A stretch of 64,000 nt of DNA, taken from Desulfobacterales bacterium (lineage in GTDB: Bacteria > Desulfobacterota > UBA8473). The stretch lies in the NCBI GenBank assembly GCA_016209225.1, contig JACQWO010000048.1, forward strand, positions 1 to 64,000, written 5' to 3'. Position 1 is the first letter of the stretch. The number at the start of each line of letters is the position of its first letter. Positions 9,251 through 18,614 of the stretch are shown piece by piece. The position numbers were made by a program, and so were the translations under genes. The notes under the pieces were generated by a model. That model was given only the letters and a program-made list of their open reading frames with translations, did no database searches and was not told the origin of the DNA.

Positions 9251-9985
9251 TGCCTGTTTTTCCTTACTGCTCAGTTTTCCCTTAAGTCTTATCAATGTCT
9301 GGCTATGGACCTGACATACCCTGCCTTCTGTCAGGTTCAGTACATTGCCTATCTCCTTCATTGTCATCTCATCCCAGTAATAAAGGGAAAAAATAAGTTT
9401 TTCTTTTTCCGGAAGTTCATCAATAAGGCATGCGAGCAACTCTTTCCTGTTCTTTTCTTCGAATATCTCAAGAGGGTTACCGGCATTCGGATCAGGAATA
9501 CATTCGGCAAGGTTTACCTCATCTTCTCCATTCTTACCATTGAAATTCTCAAACCTCAGTGACGCTGTAACATTTGCATTCTGGAGTATACTGTAGTACT
9601 CATCCAGACTTATTTTAAGACTCTCTGCGACCTCCTCATCCTCTGGCTGGCGCCCGAGTTCTCTCTCAAGCTTAAGATGTGCCTTTTTAATTAAACCGAT
9701 CTTCTTTTTTATGGATATAGGCATCCATTCCATTGCCCGCAGTTCATCAAGCATCGCTCCTTTTATCCTGAACTTCACAAAGGTATTAAGCTTTACCCTT
9801 CCTTGTTCAAACCTCTGAAGGGCATCTAAAAGGCCTACTATCCCGACGCTTATAAGATCCTCTACAGTAAGCTGTGGAGTCAATCTCCACGCTAATCTGT
9901 AGGCAGTATATTTTATGAATGGGAGAGAGTCCTTGATTATTTTTTCTTTTTCTTCCTCGGTTAATCCCATTTTATATCCAGACAT
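9239..9985 (-). CDS. fliA: FliA, flagellar sigma-28 factor
   Basis: RNA polymerase sigma factor for late flagellar and chemotaxis promoters. The 248-aa protein has region 2 (YTAYRLAWRL to DLISVGIVGLLDALQRFE, about 27-63), region 3 (WMPISIKKKIGLIKKAH onward) and region 4 with the helix-turn-helix TMKEIGNVLNLTEGRVCQVH (about 210-229). It is held by FlgM, encoded at 59672-59962. It sits 55 nt downstream of flhG. Its C-terminus and stop run into the TAGGCTG repeat. Confidence 0.96.
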   Translation of the reverse strand: MSGYKMGLTEEEKEKIIKDSLPFIKYTAYRLAWRLTPQLTVEDLISVGIVGLLDALQRFEQGRVKLNTFVKFRIKGAMLDELRAMEWMPISIKKKIGLIKKAHLKLERELGRQPEDEEVAESLKISLDEYYSILQNANVTASLRFENFNGKNGEDEVNLAECIPDPNAGNPLEIFEEKNRKELLACLIDELPEKEKLIFSLYYWDEMTMKEIGNVLNLTEGRVCQVHSQTLIRLKGKLSSKEKQADRL

Positions 9986-10005
9986 AGCTTTTCCCCTAAA
10001 ACACC

Positions 10006-10024
10006 CGTAACTACTCAGGTGTTT
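10006..10024. repeat. Solo GTAACTACTCAGGTGTTTA end
   Basis: An isolated left end of the GGTAACTRCTCAGG family, in the short gap between flhG and fliA. No matching right end or repeat words are visible, so it looks like a remnant. Confidence 0.7.
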
Positions 10025-10040
10025 AAGCGTTCATTCTTCC

Positions 10041-10889
10041 TTATTTCGAGGTGTTGACTGAAGCAGACAGCAAATTTCCGATAAAAAACTGCAATGTCCC
10101 CTTGACATTGCAGTTTGAGTCTAAAATTCTAGATGCGATCTCAAAAATCTGTCTTGAGGCAAGACTCTTTGGATATATATCCACAAATGCCTTCTGTAAA
10201 CTTACCGCCTTCTGCACAGAGTCATCAAAAGGGATATGGCCGAGATAATCAAGGGATATATTCAGGAATCTTTCGGTTACCATGGAGAGCTTTTTGAAGA
10301 CTTCAAAACCTTCTTCAGGACTCTTTACCGAATTAACAATAACGTGGAATTCCTTTTCCTGATACCTGGTAAAAAGAACCTTAATAAGGGCATAGGCATC
10401 TGTAATGGCTGTGGGTTCCGGTGACGTTACTACCACAATTTCCTGTGCTGCGATACAAAAAAAGGCTACATTTCCTGATATGCCGGCAGCGGTATCTATA
10501 AGGAGGACATCAGCAACAGCAGTAGCATTATCATAAGCGTCAAATTCCTCCAGAAGCTTCAACCTCTGGAATTCATCAAGCGCCGTTAACTCCTGCACAC
10601 CAGAGCTGGCAGGTATTATCTTTATCCCATGGGGACCATCAACCACAATATCTTTGAGTGTCATTTCACTACTTACTACATGCTGTATGTTATAGCGCGG
10701 AGACAGATTAAGAAGGATATCTATATTGCTGAGTCCAAGGTCAGCATCTAAAATCATCACATCTTTGTCCTGTTTTTTCATTGCTATAGCGAGATTTGCC
10801 ACAACATTGGTCTTACCAACTCCCCCCTTACCACTGGCCACAGCTATTGTCTTCACATGTTTTCTCTCCTTTTGTCTTTCCTTCAGCAT
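10041..10889 (-). CDS. flhG: FlhG (FleN/MinD-like) flagellar number ATPase
   Basis: ParA/MinD-family ATPase that limits flagellar number and stimulates FlhF. The 282-aa protein has the deviant Walker A GKGGVGKTN (20-28), DADLGLSNIDILL (about 50-62) and LLIDTAAGI (about 130-138). It overlaps flhF by 7 nt. The N-terminus is basic (MLKERQKERKH) and lacks a clear DQAxxLR FlhF-activating peptide, a small departure from the better known FlhG proteins. Confidence 0.93.
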   Translation of the reverse strand: MLKERQKERKHVKTIAVASGKGGVGKTNVVANLAIAMKKQDKDVMILDADLGLSNIDILLNLSPRYNIQHVVSSEMTLKDIVVDGPHGIKIIPASSGVQELTALDEFQRLKLLEEFDAYDNATAVADVLLIDTAAGISGNVAFFCIAAQEIVVVTSPEPTAITDAYALIKVLFTRYQEKEFHVIVNSVKSPEEGFEVFKKLSMVTERFLNISLDYLGHIPFDDSVQKAVSLQKAFVDIYPKSLASRQIFEIASRILDSNCNVKGTLQFFIGNLLSASVNTSK

Positions 10890-11977
10890 TTATAACACCC
10901 CTTCTCTAATATGAGATTTACAAGCTTATCCACTGTAGCAAATTCGATGTCTCCGGGCACATTCTGTCCTGTTGTTATATATGCGACAGGCTTGCGGTAT
11001 GTGAGTAGAAAATTGTATAAGGAACCAAATCTCACGGCCTCATCAACCTTTGTGAGGGCTACATAATCAATGGGCAATTTCGTGTAAAATTTATAAGCCT
11101 CTATCATGAACTCATTATCGCAGTTTGCACTCATAAGGAGATGAAGCTCCAAAGGTATATCTGTTTTACATATCTCGGTGATGTAATTGATATATGACTC
11201 ATCACTTGGATTCCTCCCTGTGGTATCTATAAAAATAATATCTCTGTCCTCAGCAAACTTCGAGAAACTATTCTTTAATTCATTGGCGTTCGAGACAATA
11301 GACAACGGTATGCCCATAATCCTGGAATATATTCTCATCTGTTCAAGCGCTCCTATTCTATAGCTGTCAAGATTAATAATCCCAACTCTCTTGCTATCCT
11401 TTATTGCAAGGGCTGAAAGTTTAGCTATAGTTGTAGTCTTTCCTACACCTGTCGGTCCAATGAGCATAACAGCCTTTTTACACCCATCGTTTGAGATGCC
11501 GGATTCCTTTACCTTTATATCAGCCGATATTAACGGTGGTATGTCATTTAAATCATTAGCTTTTCCACAGAGACTTAAGGCAAACTCCTCCCGTACCGAC
11601 CTTTCTCTGAGAAAAGACAATATCATCCTCTTATTTGGCGGCAATGATATTTCATAGCCATTATTTCTCATGTTTTCTATGGTCTCGCGTAGGATCTCGA
11701 TCTCACCTTTAATCTCTTCAATGGACGAGTTGTTAGTCGTAAGCCGTGAGTCTTGAGTCTCGAATATCTTATTTTCTATTCCTGACTCCTGACTCCCGAC
11801 TCCCGACTCCTGACTTTTATATTCCATGTCATAGTCTACCGCCGCGGTCACCTCAACAAAAGGCCGGGCGCCTTTTTTTTCCTCTGTAGACAGTATTATT
11901 GCGTCTTCGCTAAGTTCTTTCTTCACCAATTCGAGAGCCTCAGCAAAATTTCTTGCTTTAAATTTTTTAATCTTCAT
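10883..11977 (-). CDS. flhF: FlhF SRP-type GTPase for flagellar placement
   Basis: Signal-recognition-particle-like GTPase recruiting early flagellar parts to the pole. The 364-aa protein has the B domain (KIKKFKARNFAEALELVKKE, DAIILSTEEK), a linker, then NG domains with P-loop GPTGVGKTTT (174-183), LDSYRIGALEQMR and FIDTTGRNPSD. Linker residues about 54-83 (SQESGVGSQESG ... FETQDSRLTT) are encoded by a GACTCCT-word repeat at 11736-11814 that keeps the frame. It overlaps flhA by 11 nt and flhG by 7 nt. Confidence 0.95.
   Translation of the reverse strand: MKIKKFKARNFAEALELVKKELSEDAIILSTEEKKGARPFVEVTAAVDYDMEYKSQESGVGSQESGIENKIFETQDSRLTTNNSSIEEIKGEIEILRETIENMRNNGYEISLPPNKRMILSFLRERSVREEFALSLCGKANDLNDIPPLISADIKVKESGISNDGCKKAVMLIGPTGVGKTTTIAKLSALAIKDSKRVGIINLDSYRIGALEQMRIYSRIMGIPLSIVSNANELKNSFSKFAEDRDIIFIDTTGRNPSDESYINYITEICKTDIPLELHLLMSANCDNEFMIEAYKFYTKLPIDYVALTKVDEAVRFGSLYNFLLTYRKPVAYITTGQNVPGDIEFATVDKLVNLILEKGCYKC
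11736..11814. repeat. GACTCCT-word inverted repeat inside flhF
   Basis: Five 7-nt words (CCTGACTCCTGACTCCCGAC...) at 11781-11814 face a partly complementary GTGAGTCTTGAGTCTCG at 11749-11762. The tract is read in frame as part of the FlhF linker. Relatives are at 19166-19194 and 27624-27652. Confidence 0.85.
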
Positions 11978-14036
11978 ATCTCAACACCCCCGTGGTAGAT
12001 AGTTTTACTGATGGAGATATCTCTGCATTGGAAAGAATGACCAGCGATGGAAGAAATCTCTCTATGATTTTTCTAAGGAATCTCCTCACCTGCGTGGAGC
12101 AAAGAATAATTGGCTGGGGGCCTTTAAACCTGCCTTCTGTGATGGCGGTCTCTATTGCCCTCATCAATCTATTTACAACTTCAGGACTTATTGCACCTCC
12201 GGCTTCCATGGCCTGAGAAATCACTCTTTCAAACTCCGGATCCAGGGTTGTAACATAGATATTCCCATCAGGAGAGATATACTGTTTGGTTATGTACCTC
12301 GAAAGGGACTGCCTCACATATTCTGTGAGCAACTCCGTATCCTTAGTGGAAGGCGCCCAATCAATAAGGGTCTCAAGTATGGCAACAAGGTCATTTATCG
12401 GCACCCTTTCCCTCAAAAGATTCTGAAGTACCCTTTGAACACTCCCTAATGTTAAAAGAGAAGGGATAAGCTCATCAACAATTTTTGGATAGTTTTTCAA
12501 GAGATTGTCCAATAAACTTTGGACTTCTGTCCTTGTGAGAAGCTCCCACGCATGAGTTTTTATTAGTTCAGTCAGATGTGTAGTAATCACTGTTGGAGGG
12601 TCAATAACCATATAGCCCTTTGTTTGAACCTTATCCATATCTTTATCACTGATCCAGAAGGCTGGAAGTCCAAATGCCGGTTCCTTTGTGGGTATCCCCT
12701 CTATTTCTTCCGCTTCTCCTGATGCAACAGCAAGGCAGTGACCGATCATAACCTCACCCCTTGCAATCTCAATACCCCGTATGAGCAAACTATATTCATG
12801 CGGCCTGATTTGAAGGTTATCCTTTATATGTATTGAAGGCGCAACAAAACCAAGCTCAGAGGCAAGTTGTCTCCTCATTGCCTTTATCTTATTAAGAAGG
12901 TCTACCTTCCCGCCCTCTACAAGGGGGATTAAGCCATAGCCTATCTCAAAGGTAAGCGGTTCTATCTCTATGACAGTATCTATAGCGGGTTCTTGGGCCA
13001 TTGGCTTGATTTTCCGTTCTTTTTCGACCTCAACTGCAGCCCTCGAAAGGACATATGCCAGGGCTCCTGATATAGTCGCAAGAAGTAAGAAAGAAATGTG
13101 TGGAAGCCCAGGTACAAGGCCGAGGACAACCATTACCCCCGATGTAGTACCCAGTGCTTTGGGATTTGTTAATAGCTGTCTGGCTATATCTTTCCCAATA
13201 TCTGTATCTGTTCCGGCACGGCTAACAACAATACCCGCAGCAGTAGAAATGAGCAGCGCCGGGATTTGTGAAACAAGACCATCACCAATGGTCAATATGG
13301 TATAAGTCTTTGCAGCTTCTAAAAGGGGCATACCCTCCTGCAGCGTACCTATCACGAAACCACCGATAATATTTATACCCGTTATTATTAACCCTGCGAT
13401 GGCATCACCTCTGACAAATTTACTGGCCCCATCCATTGCCCCATAGAAATCAGCCTCTTGAGAAACAAGTGTCCTCCTTCTCCTTGCCTCTGATTCATCA
13501 AGGAGCCCGGCATTAAGGTCTGCATCTATAGCCATCTGCTTACCCGGCATTGCATCAAGAGTGAATCTTGCAGCAACTTCCGCTATCCTGCCTGATCCCT
13601 TTGTTATGACCACAAAATTTACAATCACCAGGATCAGAAAGACTACAAAACCAACCGCATAGTTTCCACCTACAACGAAATTCCCGAATGACTTTATCAC
13701 TTCCCCTGCAGCATCCATACCTTCATTCCCTCTGAGCAGTATCAACCTGGTGGATGCAATATTCAATGCGAGCCTGTAAAGTGTTGTTATGAGAAGCATT
13801 GAAGGAAATACAGATAAATCCAGAGGCTTTTTAATATATATGCCGGTTACGAGTATAATTATTGACAGGGATATAGAGAATGACAGAAGGATATCCAGTA
13901 CAAAAGGGGGGATAGGCAGTATCATCACGCCTAAAATAGAGACTACGCCTATGGCAACAAAGACGCCCCCTCTTTTTTGTATCAGTTCGAGAAAGTTCAT
14001 ACCTGTCCACCTATTAAGAGCAAAAAAAGGATTCAA
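11967..14036 (-). CDS. flhA: FlhA flagellar export gate protein
   Basis: Central membrane protein of the flagellar type III export gate. The 689-aa protein has about eight N-terminal membrane segments (to about 330), the conserved cytoplasmic loop with ARFTLDAMPGKQMAIDADLN (about 170-190) and a large C-terminal cytoplasmic domain that binds chaperone-substrate complexes. It starts at ATG 14036; an in-frame internal ATG (MNFLELIQKR, residue 13) is an alternative. The short gap to flhB holds GGATTCAAGG repeats. Confidence 0.96.
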   Translation of the reverse strand: MNPFFALNRWTGMNFLELIQKRGGVFVAIGVVSILGVMILPIPPFVLDILLSFSISLSIIILVTGIYIKKPLDLSVFPSMLLITTLYRLALNIASTRLILLRGNEGMDAAGEVIKSFGNFVVGGNYAVGFVVFLILVIVNFVVITKGSGRIAEVAARFTLDAMPGKQMAIDADLNAGLLDESEARRRRTLVSQEADFYGAMDGASKFVRGDAIAGLIITGINIIGGFVIGTLQEGMPLLEAAKTYTILTIGDGLVSQIPALLISTAAGIVVSRAGTDTDIGKDIARQLLTNPKALGTTSGVMVVLGLVPGLPHISFLLLATISGALAYVLSRAAVEVEKERKIKPMAQEPAIDTVIEIEPLTFEIGYGLIPLVEGGKVDLLNKIKAMRRQLASELGFVAPSIHIKDNLQIRPHEYSLLIRGIEIARGEVMIGHCLAVASGEAEEIEGIPTKEPAFGLPAFWISDKDMDKVQTKGYMVIDPPTVITTHLTELIKTHAWELLTRTEVQSLLDNLLKNYPKIVDELIPSLLTLGSVQRVLQNLLRERVPINDLVAILETLIDWAPSTKDTELLTEYVRQSLSRYITKQYISPDGNIYVTTLDPEFERVISQAMEAGGAISPEVVNRLMRAIETAITEGRFKGPQPIILCSTQVRRFLRKIIERFLPSLVILSNAEISPSVKLSTTGVLRYED

Positions 14037-14085
14037 GGATTCAAGGGGTCAAGGGTTCAACCTTGACCCCTCGAATCCTTTTTCC
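14028..14085. repeat. GGATTCAAGG-word inverted repeat between flhA and flhB
   Basis: Four 8-nt words (AGGATTCA, AGGATTCA, AGGGGTCA, AGGGTTCA) are followed by CCTTGACCCCTCGAATCC, a near-perfect complement, so a long hairpin is possible. The flhB stop codon and its last ten codons (KGFEGSRLNP) lie inside this tract. Confidence 0.9.
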
Positions 14086-15104
14086 TGAGCATATATATAT
14101 GCCAGTATCCTGGCCACGGCTCTGTAAAGTTCATCGGGTATATATGAGTTAATTTTAAGCTTGTAGAGAGCCCTGGCCAATAGTTTGTCCTCAACAACAG
14201 GAATATAGTGTTTTCTTGCAATATCTTTGATCTTCTCAGCTATGAATCCTGCGCCTTTTGCAATAACCTCAGGCGCTGACATCTCGTCTCTCTTATATCT
14301 CAGGGCAACAACAATATGTGTTGGGTTTGTTATGACCACCGTTGCCTTTGGAACTTCCTGCATCATTCGTTTCCTTGCCATCTCCCTCTGAAGGCTCTTT
14401 ATCCTCGATTTGATTAACGGCTCACCCTCTGACTCCTTATACTCTTCCTTTATCTCCTGTTTGGTCATTCTTATGGAACGCTCAAATCTCCATCTTTCAT
14501 AGAGATAATCCATAATTGCAAGGATAAAAAAAATGACTAACGCAGATAACACAGCTTTAGATATAAGCCTGCCTGATATTTCCTGAAGACCATTGATATC
14601 CATGTCCGCTGTGAAGGGAAGGATAGATATAAGCTTCTTAATGATGTAGTAGAACATGAATCCGCCCACAACAAACTTTAAAAAGCTCTTGAGGAAATTC
14701 ACAAGACCAGATATGGAAAACAACTGCTTAAGTCCGTTTAGGGGGTTTAGCTTTTCAATCTCGAACTTCAAAGGTTTGAAAATGATCCCTCCCTGCAATA
14801 CCCCTGCAATTATAGCGAATATTGCCGTGGTTCCTAAAAATGGCATTAATGTCCAGAGCATTTTGTATGAAGCTGCTTTCATAACAGTAATCGGGTCTTG
14901 CCCGTATTGGAGTCCCAGAAGTTTCCCTGTTTCTAGCGTAATATTTTTTAGGAAACTATCCCCTGCAAAATAAAACATGAGCAGGATTCCTGCCGTACCG
15001 GCTATTGATGTGAGTTCACGGCTCCTGGCGACCTGACCTTTTTCCTTGGCCTTCTGTCGCTTTCGTGGCGTTGCCTTCTCTATTTTTTCATGTTCTTCAG
15101 GCAT
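14049..15104 (-). CDS. flhB: FlhB flagellar export switch protein
   Basis: Type III export gate component whose self-cleavage switches substrate class from hook to filament. The 351-aa protein has four N-terminal membrane helices and a cytoplasmic domain with the autocleavage site NPTH (in VVITNPTHIVVAL) followed by the conserved VALRYKRDEMSAPEV. Its last ten residues are encoded by the repeat at 14028-14085 and are probably not functionally conserved. FliK, the expected length signal, is at 31800-32975. Confidence 0.96.
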   Translation of the reverse strand: MPEEHEKIEKATPRKRQKAKEKGQVARSRELTSIAGTAGILLMFYFAGDSFLKNITLETGKLLGLQYGQDPITVMKAASYKMLWTLMPFLGTTAIFAIIAGVLQGGIIFKPLKFEIEKLNPLNGLKQLFSISGLVNFLKSFLKFVVGGFMFYYIIKKLISILPFTADMDINGLQEISGRLISKAVLSALVIFFILAIMDYLYERWRFERSIRMTKQEIKEEYKESEGEPLIKSRIKSLQREMARKRMMQEVPKATVVITNPTHIVVALRYKRDEMSAPEVIAKGAGFIAEKIKDIARKHYIPVVEDKLLARALYKLKINSYIPDELYRAVARILAYIYAQEKGFEGSRLNP

Positions 15105-15131
15105 CTCAATCCCTCAAACAGCACAAATCCC

Positions 15132-15884
15132 TCAACCCCTTGCTATAACAAGAACCCTAACCATATCATCTTTTATAATATTGAAATACGTGCCGATCAG
15201 AGGCACAAACACAGAAATACTAAATAGCATCACGATAAAACCCACAAAAATGTACACAGGGTATCCTACAAAGAAGATATTCATCTGCGGGGCTGCCTTA
15301 GATATAAATCCGAGCAATAGATTTGAGATGACCATGGCTATAACTACAGGGGCGCTTATCTTCAGTGCAATGATAAGCATCTTTGCGCCTAACGAGGTCA
15401 TATAAACAGCAAGATTTTTTATATCTATATGTCCTGATGGAAGCCATTCATAACTCTTTACAAAAACATATACAAGGTCGTGATGGATATCCATAGCAAG
15501 AAAAATAAGCATAGCGATAACACCATATATCTGTGCTACCTCTGTTGACTGCCCCAGTTCGGGGTTAAATACAGTAGCAATGGACAGACCCATTACATTG
15601 CTCATCATCTGGCCTGCCATATCCACAGCAAAAAAAATAGACCTGGCTGTAAGGGCGAAGGTAATGCCTAACATAACCTCACGCAGAACTAAAATAGGTA
15701 TCTCTGTCTGTGAGATCTTAAATTCCACAACAGGCGTAAGGATAAAGGCTATAGCAACAACAAAACCTATCTTGAACCGTGCCGGGACATTCTTGCTGCC
15801 CAAAAATGGAAGCAGGCTAACGACAACCCCTGCCCTCAGGAGGATTAATAGAAAGTTTGGGATATATTTTGCGAAGATATCCAT
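15132..15884 (-). CDS. fliR: FliR flagellar export gate protein
   Basis: Membrane component of the FliPQR export channel. The 250-aa, strongly hydrophobic protein has about six membrane segments. Family landmarks include SLLPFLGSKNVPARFKIG (about 23-40) and the later MSNVMGLSIATVFNPELGQS (about 93-112). A 27-nt gap separates it from flhB. The upstream gap to fliQ is filled by a repeat element (15907-16022). Confidence 0.93.
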   Translation of the reverse strand: MDIFAKYIPNFLLILLRAGVVVSLLPFLGSKNVPARFKIGFVVAIAFILTPVVEFKISQTEIPILVLREVMLGITFALTARSIFFAVDMAGQMMSNVMGLSIATVFNPELGQSTEVAQIYGVIAMLIFLAMDIHHDLVYVFVKSYEWLPSGHIDIKNLAVYMTSLGAKMLIIALKISAPVVIAMVISNLLLGFISKAAPQMNIFFVGYPVYIFVGFIVMLFSISVFVPLIGTYFNIIKDDMVRVLVIARG

Positions 15885-15906
15885 TTTAACCTATGAAGAA
15901 AAATTT

Positions 15907-16022
15907 GTAACTACTCAGGTTGTCAGGTTCACGGTTCACAGTTGGTTGCCTTATCTTCATGCTGGTCTAGTTCATCGTTTTCTAACCTTGAACCTTGGAA
16001 CTTTGAACCCGAGTAGTCACCG
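15907..16022. repeat. GTAACTACTCAGG...CGAGTAGTCAC bounded repeat element
   Basis: The left end GTAACTACTCAGGT (15907-15920) and the right end CGAGTAGTCACCG (16010-16022) are complementary with slight decay. Inside, GGTTCACGGTTCACAG words face AACCTTGAACCTTGGAACTTTGAACC. It lies between fliQ and fliR, within the operon, so it is presumably read through. Confidence 0.88.
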
Positions 16023-16024
16023 TT

Positions 16025-16294
16025 TCATCTTATATATACCGGTATCTTTTCTATGATATTAATTGTAAAAGCTATCAATGTCTTGACCATCCATGGAAAG
16101 AATATAAAAAGAGATACAAACACAGCAACCATCTTTGGCACAAATGTTAAGGTAAACTCTTGTATCTGTGTTACTGCCTGGAAAAGACTCACACCCAGTC
16201 CTACAAGCAGACTTACAAGAAGTATAGGTCCTGACACAAGCAATATTGTCTTGAATACCTCTCCTAAAAGTTCTTTGACTAAATCCACGCTCAT
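16025..16294 (-). CDS. fliQ: FliQ flagellar export channel protein
   Basis: An 89-aa, two-helix membrane protein of the FliPQR export channel. The frame is open further upstream, but the ATG at 16294 ([10 protein letters not shown]) has GGAG seven bases before it, overlaps the fliP stop (ATGA) and gives the usual family length. Hydrophobic segments lie at about 17-37 and 53-75, and the typical VKTLIAF sequence is present near the C-terminus. Confidence 0.95.
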   Translation of the reverse strand: MSVDLVKELLGEVFKTILLVSGPILLVSLLVGLGVSLFQAVTQIQEFTLTFVPKMVAVFVSLFIFFPWMVKTLIAFTINIIEKIPVYIR

Positions 16295-16923
16295 TGGAAA
16301 CTCCTTACAATAGAACCCACAACAAGGTTCCACCCATCAATAAGGACAAAAAGCAGTAGTTTGAATGGAAGAGATATTAATACAGGGGGAAGCATCATCA
16401 TGCCCATAGAGAGTAGTATGCTGGACACAACCATGTCCAGCACCAAGAACGGAAGATATATGAGGAAGCCTATTTCAAAAGCGGTCTTAAGTTCGCTTAT
16501 GGCAAATGCAGGCACAACAATCTTTAACGAAAGTTTTCCGGAATCAGAAGGCACCTTTTCCTTTGCTATGTTCAAAAATAAAGCGATATCCTTTTCTCTT
16601 GTCTGCTTCAACATAAAGGTCTTGATAGGAGACTCAGACCTTTTGAAAGCCTCTTGCATTGTTATCTGTTTATTCATATAGGGACTTATTGCATCCCTGT
16701 TAATTACATCTATTGTTGGAGACATGATAAATAGTGTTAGGAATAGTGCGAGGCCTATTATCACAGGTGTTGGAGGTATCTGCTGACCGCCGATAGCCTG
16801 GCGCAAAAATGAAAGCACTACCACAATCCTTGTGAATGACGTAAACATTATTAGTATCGGCGGCAGAATGGATAAGAAGCTTATTAGCAGAAATACTTCG
16901 ATGATTTTGTCATTTATATTCAC
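16291..16923 (-). CDS. fliP: FliP flagellar export channel protein
   Basis: Pore-forming subunit of the flagellar export gate. The 210-aa protein has four membrane segments, with family motifs [18 protein letters not shown] (28-45) and [20 protein letters not shown] near the C-terminus. It is shorter than the enteric protein, which carries a signal peptide; here the first helix begins at once. It overlaps both fliO and fliQ. Confidence 0.96.
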   Translation of the reverse strand: MNINDKIIEVFLLISFLSILPPILIMFTSFTRIVVVLSFLRQAIGGQQIPPTPVIIGLALFLTLFIMSPTIDVINRDAISPYMNKQITMQEAFKRSESPIKTFMLKQTREKDIALFLNIAKEKVPSDSGKLSLKIVVPAFAISELKTAFEIGFLIYLPFLVLDMVVSSILLSMGMMMLPPVLISLPFKLLLFVLIDGWNLVVGSIVRSFQ

Positions 16924-17230
16924 TCAAATGCTCCTTGATATTTCTCAGCCGATTCAGTCTATAGGTAATATCACTGCCTATTTCCGTATCTAATTCATTT
17001 TCAGCAAATGTCTTTAGCAACTTGAATTCTGTTGATGTGATGCCAAGGAGGAGTATCTCTTTCCCAATCTTAAGCGCCGCTACCCCTTTTCTCGGTCCAA
17101 ATGACTGATAAGCAAGAATGCTCATTAAACCCGTCTTACCCTGCTTCTTTCTGATAAAAAAACCCATGAGAAATATTAGTCCAATTACCGCTGCAAGAGC
17201 TATTATCATCTGGATGTATGCCCCTGTCAT
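16910..17230 (-). CDS. fliO: FliO flagellar assembly protein
   Basis: A 106-aa small membrane protein that helps assemble FliP. One N-terminal membrane helix (about 7-27), a basic stretch RKKQGK, then a small domain with [20 protein letters not shown], typical of FliO. It overlaps fliN (4 nt) and fliP (14 nt). Sequence conservation in the family is low, so the call rests partly on position. Confidence 0.88.
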   Translation of the reverse strand: MTGAYIQMIIALAAVIGLIFLMGFFIRKKQGKTGLMSILAYQSFGPRKGVAALKIGKEILLLGITSTEFKLLKTFAENELDTEIGSDITYRLNRLRNIKEHLSEYK

Positions 17231-17565
17231 TTTAGCTGTTTTATCCTTTCTGTAGGACTTATAATATCTGTCAGTCTTACACCGAACTTTTCATTGACCA
17301 CAACCACCTCGCCTCTTGCCACAAGCTTATTGTTAACCAGTATCTCCATCGGTTCCCCTGCAATCTTTTCCAACTCGACAACCGAGCCCTGACCGAGCTG
17401 CAAGAGGTCGTTTATAAGCATCTTTGTCCTGCCCAGTTCCACCGTTACCTGAAGCGGTATATCGAGGAGAAAATCCATATCCTTCGTACCCAAAAGTTTC
17501 TTATCTTCAGTCTTCAACTCTTCAAAGTCTACCTCATCAGGCAGCTGTTCTATCTTCTCTTCCAT
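17227..17565 (-). CDS. fliN: FliN C-ring switch protein
   Basis: Lower C-ring component. The 112-aa protein has an acidic N-terminal stretch and a C-terminal SpoA domain from about residue 30 (LLDIPLQVTVELGRTKM, DLLQLGQGSVVEL, LVARGEVVVVNEKFGVRL). AAGGAG precedes the start. A TAGGCTG repeat fills the 77-nt gap from fliM. Confidence 0.95.
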   Translation of the reverse strand: MEEKIEQLPDEVDFEELKTEDKKLLGTKDMDFLLDIPLQVTVELGRTKMLINDLLQLGQGSVVELEKIAGEPMEILVNNKLVARGEVVVVNEKFGVRLTDIISPTERIKQLK

Positions 17566-17579
17566 TGCAAACTCCTTTT

Positions 17580-17634
17580 GTTTAGGCTGTAGGCTGTAGC
17601 CTAACAGCCTAAAGCCTACAGTCTATCTACCTGT
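17580..17634. repeat. TAGGCTGTAGGC-word repeat between fliM and fliN
   Basis: TAGGCTGTAGGCTG faces CAGCCTAAAGCCTACAG within 55 nt, so the tract can form a hairpin. It is inside the fliLMNOPQR operon. Confidence 0.85.
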
Positions 17635-17642
17635 ATTTAAGA

Positions 17643-18614
17643 TTACACAAGCCCCCCTGTTATTTTTATAGCCTGGCTCCCCCTGCTATATCCAGGAACC
17701 CCGCTAAACTTCGGGATATCCTCTACTCTGATGACAAACTCATCCGTTATGGATTTGCCGAGAGTAATCACACTGCCTACATCAAGATTCATCATCTCCC
17801 CAAAAGGAATTTCCACCCTGCCCACTTCCGCCACAAGCTCAACATGAGAATCCATAAGCATTGTCCTCAACCTCTCAATCCATCTATGGTCAATCTCAAA
17901 TTTATCGCTCTGGATGCCTGAATAGAGCTTTTCCTTAACAGGTTCTATCACAGAATAGGGAATACAGAAGAAAACCTTCCCTGTGAAGTCTTCAATCTCT
18001 AAATCAATTTCTACTTTTATTACTATCTCACTGGGAGTAACGATCGTCACGAATTGTGGGTTCATCTCAGAGCCAATATGTTTTGGGGCAATCGGCGCAA
18101 TAGCATTCCATGCGAGTGACATATCCTTTAAAGCAATTGCCGTAACCTTCTTGATAATCCTCTGTTCTATAGCTGTGAATGCCCTTCCCTCAGACTTAAC
18201 ATTCTGTGCGCTGGCGCCACCAAAAAAGAACTCTACGAATGCAAAAACCAGGGGGGCCTCGATTACAAAAAGCGAGTAGCCTTTGAGCGGCTCCATCTTA
18301 AATATATTAATACTTGATGGGAAAGGGATTCTCTTCATAAATTCCCCAAACTTTACAATTTCTATATTATTTACGCTTATATCAACAAATCTCATGATGA
18401 GGTTTGAGACTGAGTTTCTGAAAAACCCTGAAAACCTATCATTGATGATTTCGAATCCCGACATTCGCCCACGAACTATCCGCTCCTGATTAGTAAGATC
18501 ATAGGGCCTGACACCTAAAAGTATCTTATCCCTTGCCGTTTCTGTGTCTATTTCTCCCGACTGTACCCCCTTAAGGAGCGCATCCACTTCTTCCTGTGAT
18601 AATATGTCGTTCAT
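17643..18614 (-). CDS. fliM: FliM flagellar switch protein
   Basis: C-ring protein that binds phospho-CheY. The 323-aa protein has the N-terminal CheY-binding peptide LSQEEVDALL (4-13), a CheC-like middle domain (about 40-225) and a C-terminal SpoA domain (about 245-320). It overlaps fliL by 4 nt. Strong match in length and order of parts. Confidence 0.97.
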   Translation of the reverse strand: MNDILSQEEVDALLKGVQSGEIDTETARDKILLGVRPYDLTNQERIVRGRMSGFEIINDRFSGFFRNSVSNLIMRFVDISVNNIEIVKFGEFMKRIPFPSSINIFKMEPLKGYSLFVIEAPLVFAFVEFFFGGASAQNVKSEGRAFTAIEQRIIKKVTAIALKDMSLAWNAIAPIAPKHIGSEMNPQFVTIVTPSEIVIKVEIDLEIEDFTGKVFFCIPYSVIEPVKEKLYSGIQSDKFEIDHRWIERLRTMLMDSHVELVAEVGRVEIPFGEMMNLDVGSVITLGKSITDEFVIRVEDIPKFSGVPGYSRGSQAIKITGGLV

